Assembly (NCBI GenBank): GCA_036257535.1
Contig: DATAFJ010000252.1
Coordinates: 1 to 23,333, forward strand
Source of the DNA: DATAEE01 sp036257535
GTDB lineage: Bacteria > Acidobacteriota > Vicinamibacteria > Vicinamibacterales > 2-12-FULL-66-21
DNA length: 23,333 bases
Reading direction: 5' to 3'
The notes under the pieces are model-generated. The model searched no databases. It worked only from the letters and a program-made list of their open reading frames with translations, and had not been told where the DNA came from. Below, in pieces: positions 7,872-15,357 of this stretch (the first letter of the stretch is position 1; every line of letters begins with the position of its first letter). The translations under genes and the position numbers were made by a program.

Positions 7872-8740
7872 CGCGCTTCGTCCGGAGTCGGGCGTCGCGG
7901 CTCCATGATCACTTTGTAGCGGGACAACATCTGTGTGTACATCTGGTCGATGCGTTCCCGCCGTCGAGCCGAGACCATGTCGCGCTCGACCTGCGATCGG
8001 ACCTCCTCGAGGGCCGGCATCCGCCCGTCGTCGCGCGCGTGAACCCAGACCAGGTGCAATCCGTAGCCGGATCGCAACGGACCCGCCCACCGGCCGCGCT
8101 CGATCGTGAGCAGCGCGTCTGCGAACTCCTCGCCGAACTGCTGGGCGATGCTGCTGCGCGTGGAGAGGTCCACGTCACGCGGCAACATCAATGAGTCGCC
8201 GATGCTCGTGGGGACGTCCCGGCCTGCCGCCGACAGTGTCGCGAGCAGGATTTTCGCGTCACGTTCGGTTGCGGCGCCCCGCCGATCCGGACTCACGTAC
8301 ACCTGACGGAACGCCACCTGCGGCTCGATTCGGTACTGGTCAGGATGACGTTCGAGCCAGGCCTGGAGCTCGGCGTCCGTCACCGGCGAGGTGTCCGAGC
8401 TGTCCTCGATCAGGAACTCGAGCTTCTGCCTCAGGCGGCGCCTGATCACGATGTCGTCGCGATCCAGGCCGAGCGCCAGGCCTTCGCGAGTGGCCAGCTC
8501 GTCGCGCACGTAGTCGTCGACGATTCCCTTGAGCTCCTTCTGGGTGGGCGGGCGCTGCCACGTCCGCGCGAACGTGGCCACCATCGAATCGATCTGACCA
8601 GGCGTAATGACGATCCGGTTCGACGCGGGGCCGGCGCCCCAGTGCGACACCCCGAAGAGCAACGCGCCGAGGGCGAGGAACTGGACGAGCGGTTCGCGCA
8701 TCCAGCGCCTGATCCAGCGCGCCGTCGGGATCCCGATCAC
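7868..8740 (-). CDS. PpiC-type (parvulin) peptidyl-prolyl isomerase, membrane-anchored
   Basis: Encodes 290 residues from GTG 8740. The frame extends to 9037, but that part is antisense to the divergent DUF3604 gene. An alternative ATG at 8701 gives 277 residues. A membrane anchor (PLVQFLALGALLFGVSHWG) follows a short basic N-terminus, which places the rest in the periplasm. A SurA-like helical region (PPTQKELKGIVDDYVRDELA) is followed by a rotamase domain at about 140-250 (QFGEEFADALLTIERGRW, AGPLRSGYGLHLVWV). Such proteins fold exported substrates. It leads the operon with three HupE/UreJ genes, so a role in maturing them or the divergently encoded DUF3604 hydrolase is reasonable but inferred. 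GTG is favoured by a -10 hexamer 6 nt upstream and no Shine-Dalgarno. Confidence 0.82.
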   Translation of the reverse strand: MIGIPTARWIRRWMREPLVQFLALGALLFGVSHWGAGPASNRIVITPGQIDSMVATFARTWQRPPTQKELKGIVDDYVRDELATREGLALGLDRDDIVIRRRLRQKLEFLIEDSSDTSPVTDAELQAWLERHPDQYRIEPQVAFRQVYVSPDRRGAATERDAKILLATLSAAGRDVPTSIGDSLMLPRDVDLSTRSSIAQQFGEEFADALLTIERGRWAGPLRSGYGLHLVWVHARDDGRMPALEEVRSQVERDMVSARRRERIDQMYTQMLSRYKVIMEPRRPTPDEAR

Positions 8741-8746
8741 GCGAGT

Positions 8747-8752
8747 AGTATA
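8747..8752 (-). promoter_or_regulatory. -10 element for the PpiC-HupE operon, probably leaderless
   Basis: TATACT on the minus strand lies 6 nt (ACTCGC) before GTG 8740, the same spacing as at 5276-5281. No convincing -35 is visible at 16-18 nt. Together with the lack of a ribosome-binding site this suggests a leaderless mRNA. Confidence 0.35.
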
Positions 8753-8888
8753 TGGCGCGAGCCGGCCGATCGATTCCCGCGCATAGGACTTTGGTAGTAC
8801 CCGGCTCTTCGAATCAGCGGAAACTGCTAGACTTCGCAACGTCCCTTCGGGCGAACGAGCAGGTTCGACATCCGATCGAGAGGTTGAT

Positions 8889-10832
8889 GTGAAACGGCTG
8901 TGTGCGTCGCTCTGTCTCGTGGGTGGACTGTTAGTGACGGTCATCGTCGTTGCGCGCGCGCAGCAGCAGCCACAACCGAGCCCGCCCGTCGGCGACATCG
9001 GCCGGGTTGATCCGGCGACCGCGGCCAAGCGGTTCAAGACGCCCGGGTTCTCGCCCTATGCGGGCCGCAATTATCCGACGCGCGTCTATTGGGGCGACAG
9101 CCACCTGCACACGTCGATGTCGCTGGATGCCCGAACCGCCGGGAACAGCCTCACGCCCGAAGACGCGCTGCGCTTCGCGCGCGGCGAGGAGGTCGTGTCC
9201 GCCACCGGCGTTCCGGCGAAGCTGTCGCGCCCGCTGGACTGGCTCGTGGTCGCCGACCACTCGGATGCGATGGGTGTCATGAACGAAGTTGCGCTCGGGA
9301 ATCCACAGCTCCTCACCGATCCGCAGGTAAAGGCGTGGCACGAGGCGATCAAGACGGGCGGGGAAACAGCCGTCAAGGCCGCGTACGAAGTGGTTACGGC
9401 GCTTTCGTCGGGCAAAGTGCCACCGGTCATGCTGGATCGGAAGTTGACCCGCTCGCTCTGGGAGCGCCAGACGGCGATCATGGAGAAGTACAACGAGCCT
9501 GGTCGATTCACCGCCTTCATCGGCTACGAGTGGACGAGCAACAACTCGGGCAACAACCTGCACCGGAACGTGATTTATCGCGACGGCAAGGCGAAGGCCG
9601 ACCAGGTGCTGCCGTTCACCACCCAAGATAGCGAGAACCCCGAAGATCTGTGGACGTGGATGCAGGCCTGGGAGGACAAGACGGGCGGCTCGCTTCTGGC
9701 CGTTCCCCACAATGGCAACATCAGCAACGGCCTCATGTTTCGCCTGGAAACCTACAAGGGCAGCCCGCTCACACGCGAGTGGGCAGGCACGCGCGCGAGA
9801 TGGGAACCGGTCTACGAGACCACGCAGATCAAGGGGGATGGCGAATCGCACCCGTCGCTGTCGCCGAACGACGAAATGGCGGGCTACGAGACATGGGACA
9901 AGGGAAACCTTACGCTCGTGCCGAAAAAGCCGGACATGATCCAGTACGAGTACTCAAGGCAAGCATTGAAGAACGGGCTGAAGCTGGAGCAGCAGCTCGG
10001 CGTCAACCCGTTCAAGTTCGGGATGATCGGCAGCACCGACGCCCATACCTCGTTGGCGGCCGTGGAGGAGGAGAATTTCTTCGGGAAGCACTCGGGCGTG
10101 GAGCCGAATCCCGAACGCGTCAAGGACGTCGTGATGGAGTTCGGCGGCAGGAAGCTCATGGCCTGGGAGCAGGCCTCTTCGGGGTTCGCCGGCATCTGGG
10201 CCACGGACAACACTCGCGAGGCGCTTTGGGACGCCATGAAGCGCAAAGAAGTGTACGCCACGACCGGACCCCGCATGTTCGTGCGCTTCTTCGGAGGCTG
10301 GGACTTCGACGCGAAGGACGCGCAGACCCGCGTGCCGGCGGAATCTGGCTACTCGAAGGGCGTGCCGATGGGCGGCGATCTCCAGCAGGCCTCGACGGGG
10401 AGGGTTCCGACGTTCCTCGTGGCGGCCCTGAAGGACCCGCTGAGCGGGAACCTGGATCGCATCCAGATCATCAAAGGGTGGCTCGACAAGAGCGGCGCCG
10501 TTCAGGAAAAAGTCTACGATGTCGTCTGGGCCGATGCCGCGACCAGAAAGCCGGACGCGAAAGGGAAGCTCCCGGCGGTCGGCAACACCGTAGATGTCGC
10601 CAACGCGACATGGACGAACTCCATCGGCGATCCGGAGTTGATCGCGGTGTGGAGGGACCCTGACTTCGATCCGTCACTCAAGGCCCTCTATTACGCCCGC
10701 GTCATCGAGATTCCAACGCCGCGCTGGACGGCTTACGAGGCGAAACGATTCGGGATCAAGATGGGCCCCGAAGTCCCGATGACGACGCAGGAGCGGGCGT
10801 ACACGTCACCAATCTGGTACACACCGAAGTAG
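8889..10832 (+). CDS. DUF3604 protein: secreted PHP-like metallohydrolase of unknown substrate (copy 1)
   Basis: Encodes 647 residues from GTG 8889, with GAGAGG 5 nt upstream. A Sec signal peptide ends near VVARAQ (about residue 24). Conserved blocks resemble PHP-type phosphoesterases: YWGDSHLHTSMSLDA (H72, H74), VVADHSD (D123, H124), IGYEWTS (E214), NNLHRNV (H225), VPHNGN (H274) and IGSTDAHTSL (D384, H386). These would bind two or three metal ions. The C-terminal third has an acidic-aromatic region (RFFGGWDFDA) and ends with IPTPRWTAYEAKRFGIKM, MTTQERAYTSPIWYTPK. The family is uncharacterised as far as I know and is typically of this length. The gene diverges from the PpiC-HupE operon and has a paralog at 11259. 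Family confidence is high; the reaction is unknown. Confidence 0.9.
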   Translation: MKRLCASLCLVGGLLVTVIVVARAQQQPQPSPPVGDIGRVDPATAAKRFKTPGFSPYAGRNYPTRVYWGDSHLHTSMSLDARTAGNSLTPEDALRFARGEEVVSATGVPAKLSRPLDWLVVADHSDAMGVMNEVALGNPQLLTDPQVKAWHEAIKTGGETAVKAAYEVVTALSSGKVPPVMLDRKLTRSLWERQTAIMEKYNEPGRFTAFIGYEWTSNNSGNNLHRNVIYRDGKAKADQVLPFTTQDSENPEDLWTWMQAWEDKTGGSLLAVPHNGNISNGLMFRLETYKGSPLTREWAGTRARWEPVYETTQIKGDGESHPSLSPNDEMAGYETWDKGNLTLVPKKPDMIQYEYSRQALKNGLKLEQQLGVNPFKFGMIGSTDAHTSLAAVEEENFFGKHSGVEPNPERVKDVVMEFGGRKLMAWEQASSGFAGIWATDNTREALWDAMKRKEVYATTGPRMFVRFFGGWDFDAKDAQTRVPAESGYSKGVPMGGDLQQASTGRVPTFLVAALKDPLSGNLDRIQIIKGWLDKSGAVQEKVYDVVWADAATRKPDAKGKLPAVGNTVDVANATWTNSIGDPELIAVWRDPDFDPSLKALYYARVIEIPTPRWTAYEAKRFGIKMGPEVPMTTQERAYTSPIWYTPK

Positions 10833-10868
10833 CTCAGTAGTTTTTCGGACCTCCGCCCGCAAGGTTTT

Positions 10869-10889
10869 CGGGACTTCAGCCCGTAGTCC
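10869..10889. repeat. Degenerate GTAG-associated stem-loop after the first DUF3604 gene
   Basis: CGGGACTTCAGCCCGTAGTCC lies 37 nt after the DUF3604 stop and forms an imperfect GGG...CCC hairpin next to GTAG. It resembles the element at 2215-2237 in loop (TTCA) and GTAG flank. It may be a 3'-end structure or a member of a repeat family. Confidence 0.35.
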
Positions 10890-10945
10890 TCCTCTCCCAC
10901 GCCTGCTGGCGCCGCGACGACAATACCGGCGCCAGTTCCTGAATC

Positions 10946-11166
10946 ATGTCCCGTGCACGAGTCCTTTTGGCCGACGACCATGCGGAGACCGCGGAACTTT
11001 TGCGCATGCTGCTGCAGACGGAATCGACGTCGTGGAGTCGGCGAAAAACGGGCGAGCCCTGGTGAGCGCGGCTGCGCGGCTCTCGCCCAATGTGAGCTCG
11101 GCGTACAAGCAACATGGGAACCGGTTCACCGGCAGGATTCAGAAGGTGCAAGTGGACGTCAAGTAG
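10946..11166 (+). pseudogene. Gene debris: response-regulator start joined to a possible sulfatase C-terminus
   Basis: ATG at 10946 opens MSRARVLLADDHAETAELLR, the start of a LuxR-type receiver domain with its acidic DD pair, then MLLQTE. At about 11024 one base appears lost (GAATCG where GAATTCG is expected). In the shifted frame the receiver continues as FDVVESAKNGRALVSAAARL, SPNV, while the original frame stops at 11065. From about 11091 the shifted frame reads SSAYKQHGNRFTGRIQKVQ, VDVK and stops at 11166. The FTGxIxKVxVD ending resembles the C-terminus of type I arylsulfatases, but that match is short and tentative. Nothing else is recognisable in the 426-nt gap between the two DUF3604 genes except the stem-loop at 10869. 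Confidence 0.6.
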
Positions 11167-11258
11167 GGGCGATCCGGTTGCGGCGCCATGAACATCGACG
11201 GCTCAGTGATGGTATGGTTTGGACCGACTGAACACATCACTGGGCATGGGAGATGGTG

Positions 11259-13187
11259 ATGCAGTATTCGCGACTCGTAAGCGCGGTGACGGTGGGATTG
11301 GCTGCATCGGCGCTGATCGCCGGATGCACGAGCAAGGAACCCGAGCAGGCTGCCGCTCCGCCGGCGGCTGGCGCCGCCGCGCCGGCAGCTCCGACTAGCG
11401 CCGATCGCCCGACGCGTGTGTTCTTCGGCGACACGCATCTGCACACCGCCATGTCGATGGACGCCGGCGCATTCGGCAACCGGCTCGGCGTCGAGGACGC
11501 CTACCGCTTCGCCCGGGGCGAGGAAGTGAAGGCTTCCAGCGGACAGCAGGCGAAGCTGTCGCGCCCGCTCGATTTCCTGGTGGTCGCCGACCACTCCGAC
11601 AACATGGGTTTCTTCCCTGACCTGTTCGCCGAAAAGCCGGAGCTTCTGGCCGATCCCACCGGAAAGAAGTGGTCCGACATGGTCAAGAGCGGTCAGGGCA
11701 ACGCGGCGGCGTTGGACATCATCGACAGGTTCTCGCGTGGCACCTTTCCCAACGACTTGATGTATTACCCCGGCACGGCTCCCTACGCCGCTGCGTGGAA
11801 GCTCACGATCGACGCAGCCGAGAAGTACAACGCGCCCGGCACGTTCACGGCGTTCATCGGCTACGAGTGGACCTCGCAGGTGCCGCCGGGCAACAACCTG
11901 CATCGTGTGGTCGTCTATCGCGACGACGGCGACAGGGCCCGCCAGACCGAGCCGTTCACGACCTATCCGCCCGCCGGCAGCACCACCCCGGAAGATCTGT
12001 GGAAGGTGCTGAAGGCCTACCAGGACAAGACCGGCGGCCAGGTGCTCGCAATCGCCCACAACGGCAACCTGTCCAACGGCTGGATGTTCCCGTGGGACAT
12101 CAACCCGGCCAGCAAGGGGCCGCTGACCCGCGAGTACGCGGAAGCGCGCATCCTCTGGGAGCCGCTCTACGAGGCGACCCAGATGAAAGGTGATGGCGAG
12201 GCGCACCCCTTCCTGTCGAAGAATGACGAATTCGCCGGCTTCGAGCTCTGGGACAAAGGCAACCTCAACCTGAGCGAGCGCAAGAAGAACGAGATGCTGC
12301 AGGGCGAATACACCCGCACGGCCCTGCAGACCGGCCTGCAGCTCGAGCAGAAGCTGGGCGTGAATCCCTACAAGTTCGGCCTGATCGGTTCGACCGACTC
12401 GCACACGTCGCTCTCCACCGCCGACGACAACAACTTCTGGGGCAAGACCACGCCGAGCGAGCCGGGAGCGAAGCGCGCCGCGCATCCATTCATAAGCACC
12501 CCGCTCGCCACGATCATGGGCTGGGAGCAGACCGCCTCCGGCTACGCCGCGGTCTGGGCGACGGAGAACACCCGCGCCGCCCTGTGGGACGCGATGAAGC
12601 GCAAGGAAACCTATGCCACCACCGGGCCGCGCATGACCGTGCGTTTCTTCGGCGGCTGGGATTTCGTCGACGCGGACGCGCAGGCTGGCGACGTTGCCAA
12701 GGCCGGCTACGACAAGGGCGTGCCGATGGGCAGCGACCTCAAAGCAGCATCGGAGGGTAAGTCGCCGACCTTTCTGGTCGCTGCGATAAAGGATCCGGAG
12801 GGCGGCAACCTCGATCGCATCCAGATCGTCAAGGGCTGGGTTGATGCAAAGGGCGCGCGTCAGGAGAAGGTCTACGACGCAGCCTGGTCCGGCGATCGCA
12901 AACCTGACGCCGACGGCAAGTTGCCGCCGGTGGGCAATACGGTCGACGTACCCAACGCCACGTACACCAACAGCATCGGCGCGGCCCAGTTGGCCGCCGT
13001 CTGGAAGGATCCAGCCTTCGATCCCGGTCTCCGGGCGGTTTACTACGCACGCGTGATCGAGATTCCGACGCCCCGCTGGACGGCATACGACGCGAAGCGC
13101 TTCAACGTGAAGATGCCAAAGGAAGTGAGGATGACGACGCAGGAGCGCGCGTACACCTCACCGATCTGGTATTCGCCGGCCCGATGA
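11259..13187 (+). CDS. DUF3604 lipoprotein: PHP-like metallohydrolase of unknown substrate (copy 2)
   Basis: Encodes 642 residues. ATG 11259 is preferred over ATG 11253 because GGGAG ends 6 nt upstream of it. The N-terminus carries a lipobox (ALIAGC, C23), so this copy should be lipid-anchored, followed by an Ala/Pro-rich tether (30-48). The metal-site blocks match copy 1: FFGDTHLHTAMSMDA (H60, H62), VVADHSDNMG (D111, H112), IGYEWTS (E203), NNLHRVV (H215), IAHNGN (H267) and IGSTDSHTSL (D380, H382). The final 48 aligned residues are identical to copy 1 at 40 positions by hand alignment. It leads a probable operon through 15319. The two copies are separated by gene debris, which suggests insertion or duplication rather than a simple tandem. 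Confidence 0.9.
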   Translation: MQYSRLVSAVTVGLAASALIAGCTSKEPEQAAAPPAAGAAAPAAPTSADRPTRVFFGDTHLHTAMSMDAGAFGNRLGVEDAYRFARGEEVKASSGQQAKLSRPLDFLVVADHSDNMGFFPDLFAEKPELLADPTGKKWSDMVKSGQGNAAALDIIDRFSRGTFPNDLMYYPGTAPYAAAWKLTIDAAEKYNAPGTFTAFIGYEWTSQVPPGNNLHRVVVYRDDGDRARQTEPFTTYPPAGSTTPEDLWKVLKAYQDKTGGQVLAIAHNGNLSNGWMFPWDINPASKGPLTREYAEARILWEPLYEATQMKGDGEAHPFLSKNDEFAGFELWDKGNLNLSERKKNEMLQGEYTRTALQTGLQLEQKLGVNPYKFGLIGSTDSHTSLSTADDNNFWGKTTPSEPGAKRAAHPFISTPLATIMGWEQTASGYAAVWATENTRAALWDAMKRKETYATTGPRMTVRFFGGWDFVDADAQAGDVAKAGYDKGVPMGSDLKAASEGKSPTFLVAAIKDPEGGNLDRIQIVKGWVDAKGARQEKVYDAAWSGDRKPDADGKLPPVGNTVDVPNATYTNSIGAAQLAAVWKDPAFDPGLRAVYYARVIEIPTPRWTAYDAKRFNVKMPKEVRMTTQERAYTSPIWYSPAR

Positions 13188-13196
13188 GGAGTTCTT

Positions 13197-13904
13197 ATGC
13201 GACACGCAGTTCTGGTTATTGTTGGTATCGCGCTCGCCATCCTGCCCGCGCACGGCCAGGCGGGCGGAGCGGAGCAGCACGTCGCGGCGCTCAAGAAGTC
13301 GCTGGCCTCCAGCCAGGCTAGCCTTCGCAAGTACGAATGGATCGAGACCTCTGTCATCAGCCTGAAGGGCGAGGAGAAGTCGCGCAAGCAGAACCGCTGC
13401 TACTACGGCGCCGATGGCAAAGTGCAGAAGGTCCCCATGGGCGATCCGCCACCGCAGCAGCAGGCGTCAGGCGGCGGCCGGCGGGGAGGCCGCCTCAAGA
13501 AGCACATCGTCGAGAACAAGAAAGAGGAGATGCAGGACTACATGGAACAGGCGGTCGCCTTGATCCACCAGTACGTCCCGCCCAACGCCGAGCGGATCCA
13601 GGCCGCGAAAGACGCGGGTAAGCTCGCGCTCACGCCCGGCCAGGGGCGAGTGCGCCTCGAGCTCACCGACTATTTGAAAGCCGGGGATCTCCTGGCGATC
13701 GAGATCGACCCCGCGACCGACAGCCTGCTCGGCCTGAGCGTCTCGACGTATCTCGATAAGGCGGAAGACCAGGTCAAGCTCGAGGTCCGGGAAGGCGCGC
13801 TGCCCGACGGCACGATCTATACCGCGCAGACGACCCTCGACGCGCCGGCCAAGAACATCCGCGTCGTCATCGAGAACTCCGGCCATCGGCCAGTGAGCCA
13901 GTGA
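13197..13904 (+). CDS. Secreted protein of unknown function, operonic with DUF3604
   Basis: Encodes 235 residues. The start is fixed by AGGAG 6 nt upstream, which overlaps the end of the preceding gene; the gap between the genes is 9 nt. A signal peptide ends near LPAHGQ (about 20). A helical charged segment (LKKSLASSQASLRKYEWIET) is followed by a strand-rich stretch (SRKQNRCYYGADGKVQKVPM), a Gly/Arg/Gln-rich low-complexity patch (about 84-101), another helix with many Lys and Glu, and a C-terminal beta region. I do not recognise a named family. The alternation of strands with a basic patch is loosely like outer-membrane lipoprotein-sorting (LolA-type) folds, but that is weak. It is probably periplasmic and co-expressed with the hydrolase. 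Confidence 0.75.
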   Translation: MRHAVLVIVGIALAILPAHGQAGGAEQHVAALKKSLASSQASLRKYEWIETSVISLKGEEKSRKQNRCYYGADGKVQKVPMGDPPPQQQASGGGRRGGRLKKHIVENKKEEMQDYMEQAVALIHQYVPPNAERIQAAKDAGKLALTPGQGRVRLELTDYLKAGDLLAIEIDPATDSLLGLSVSTYLDKAEDQVKLEVREGALPDGTIYTAQTTLDAPAKNIRVVIENSGHRPVSQ

Positions 13905-13932
13905 TGCATCGAGAGGTGCTGGCGGAGGTCAA

Positions 13933-14697
13933 ATGACATGGGCCGCTGCGCTCGCCGCCGGACTGCTCGTCGTGATGCTCGCGCTGCAGGAGGTCGGGCG
14001 CCGGCTGGGCGTGCGGCGGCTCGCTCGCGATCCTGAAGGGAAGATCAGCGGCGGCGCCGCCGAAGCGGGCATCTTCGGCCTCCTCGGCCTGCTCATCGCG
14101 TTCACCTTTTCGGGAGCGGGCTCGCGTTTCGACGATCGACGCCAACTGGTGATCGAGGAGGCGAACAACATCGGCACTGCCTGGCTTCGGCTCGATCTCC
14201 TGCCGGCGGAGAGACAGCCTGCATTGCGCGACCTCTTCCGCCGATATCTCGACTCGCGTCTCGAAACCTACCGCAAGGTGCCGGACATGACAGCCGCCAG
14301 AGCGGAGCTGACACGATCGACGGAGCTCCAACGCAAGATCTGGGCTGAGGCCGTCGCGGCCAGCCAGAGCTCGACGACGACGGCCCCGGCGATGCTTCTG
14401 CTGCCTGCCTTGAACCAGATGATCGACATCACGACGACGAGGACGATTACGGCGGAGATCCACCCGCCGGCCATCGTCTTCATAATGCTCGTTCTACTCG
14501 CGTGCATCGCCGCCCTGCTGGCGGGCTACGGGATGGCCGGCGGGAAATCGCGCAGCTGGATTCACGCGAACGCCTTGGCCATCGTCATCGCGGCGACGGT
14601 GTATGTCATCATCGACTACGAGTACCCACGCCTCGGTTTCATCCGCGTCGATGCCGTGGATCATGCGCTCGAAGACCTCCGCCGGGACATGCAATGA
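13933..14697 (+). CDS. DUF4239 (bestrophin-like) integral membrane protein
   Basis: Encodes 254 residues with GGAGG just upstream of ATG 13933. Four hydrophobic segments are seen: about 3-20, 46-62 (IFGLLGLLIAFTFSGA), 180-202 (AIVFIMLVLLACIAALLAG) and 212-232. A soluble helical stretch (FDDRRQLVIEEANNIGTAWL, RLDLLPAERQPALRDLFRRY) lies between helices 2 and 3. The block from FTFSGA to EANNIGTAW is the hallmark of DUF4239, which is related to bestrophin-like anion channels. It follows the secreted protein gene by 28 nt and is presumably in the same operon. Ion selectivity and role are unknown. Confidence 0.8.
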   Translation: MTWAAALAAGLLVVMLALQEVGRRLGVRRLARDPEGKISGGAAEAGIFGLLGLLIAFTFSGAGSRFDDRRQLVIEEANNIGTAWLRLDLLPAERQPALRDLFRRYLDSRLETYRKVPDMTAARAELTRSTELQRKIWAEAVAASQSSTTTAPAMLLLPALNQMIDITTTRTITAEIHPPAIVFIMLVLLACIAALLAGYGMAGGKSRSWIHANALAIVIAATVYVIIDYEYPRLGFIRVDAVDHALEDLRRDMQ

Positions 14698-14707
14698 CAG
14701 TGACGCC

Positions 14708-15319
14708 GTGAGGCGCTTGTTCACTGCGGGGCTTGTGGTCTGGGCGGCATCGGCCCCGGTCCTTGCCCAGACCACCGAGCCGGGCTGGTCCTGTTCTGCA
14801 CTGGCGTATGCCTACATCGTTCCGGACGACGCGAACTACGTGCAGCCCACGTTCATCGCCGATCGGGGCCGTCTGCATCTCGAGGCGCGGTACAGCTACG
14901 AAGATCGCAAGACGGGCTCGGCCTGGCTTGGCTACAACATCAGCGTCGGGGACGAGCTGGCGTTCGAGCTGACGCCGATGCTGGGCGCCGTCTTCGGCCG
15001 CACGACCGGCGTCGCGCCCGGATACAAGGCGTCGCTCAGTTACAGGAAGATCGAGTTCTCAACCGAGGCGGAGTACGTCATCGATACGGGCGATTCGGAC
15101 GAGAGCTTTTTCTATAACTGGTCGGAGGTTTCCTACGCGCCGCTCGATCGATTCCGCATCGGCCTGGCGATCCAACGGACCAAGGTCTATCAGAGCGATT
15201 TCGACATACAGCGAGGGTTCCTCGTAGGCACGTCACTCGGACGAGTGGAGTTCACGACGTATGTCTTCAACCCGGACGACGAGCCGACGATCGTCCTGGG
15301 ATTCGCGGTTCAGTTCTGA
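14708..15319 (+). CDS. Small outer-membrane beta-barrel-like protein, unknown function
   Basis: Encodes 203 residues from GTG 14708, chosen because it begins a signal peptide (MRRLFTAGLVVWAASAPVLA, then QTT). Upstream in-frame codons are antisense-like and overlap the DUF4239 gene. No Shine-Dalgarno is evident; the gene starts 10 nt after the previous stop, so it may depend on coupling. The mature part is made of alternating amphipathic strands (GRLHLEARYSYEDRKTGSAW, TEAEYVIDTGD, FRIGLAIQRTKVY) and ends in FAVQF, a terminal aromatic typical of barrel proteins recognised by the BAM machinery. No specific family is recognised. Confidence 0.7.
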   Translation: MRRLFTAGLVVWAASAPVLAQTTEPGWSCSALAYAYIVPDDANYVQPTFIADRGRLHLEARYSYEDRKTGSAWLGYNISVGDELAFELTPMLGAVFGRTTGVAPGYKASLSYRKIEFSTEAEYVIDTGDSDESFFYNWSEVSYAPLDRFRIGLAIQRTKVYQSDFDIQRGFLVGTSLGRVEFTTYVFNPDDEPTIVLGFAVQF

Positions 15320-15321
15320 CG

Positions 15322-15351
15322 TTGTAGACACCTCGCGACCCGGCGCATAAT
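15322..15351 (+). promoter_or_regulatory. Promoter, probably leaderless, for the enolase-superfamily gene
   Basis: TTGTAG (15322-15327), an 18-nt spacer and CATAAT (15346-15351) lie upstream of GTG 15358. Exactly 6 nt (CCTGCC) separate the -10 from the start codon, and no Shine-Dalgarno is present, as at 5276 and 8747. Confidence 0.4.
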
Positions 15352-15357
15352 CCTGCC

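Noticed and set aside
7872..8090. Upstream extension of the HupE_UreJ_2-type gene
   Set aside because: It lies inside the PpiC gene, has no motifs, and the ATGA overlap plus signal peptide at 7871 give a better start.
8791..8833. TAGACT at 8828-8833 as a -10 for the first DUF3604 gene
   Set aside because: No acceptable -35 at 16-18 nt (only TTGGTA far upstream), so it was not listed as a promoter.
11139..12485. Long minus-strand open frame of 448 codons opposite the second DUF3604 gene
   Set aside because: It is antisense to a gene with strong family motifs, is Arg/Val/Gly-rich without domain motifs, and reflects the GC-rich codon bias.
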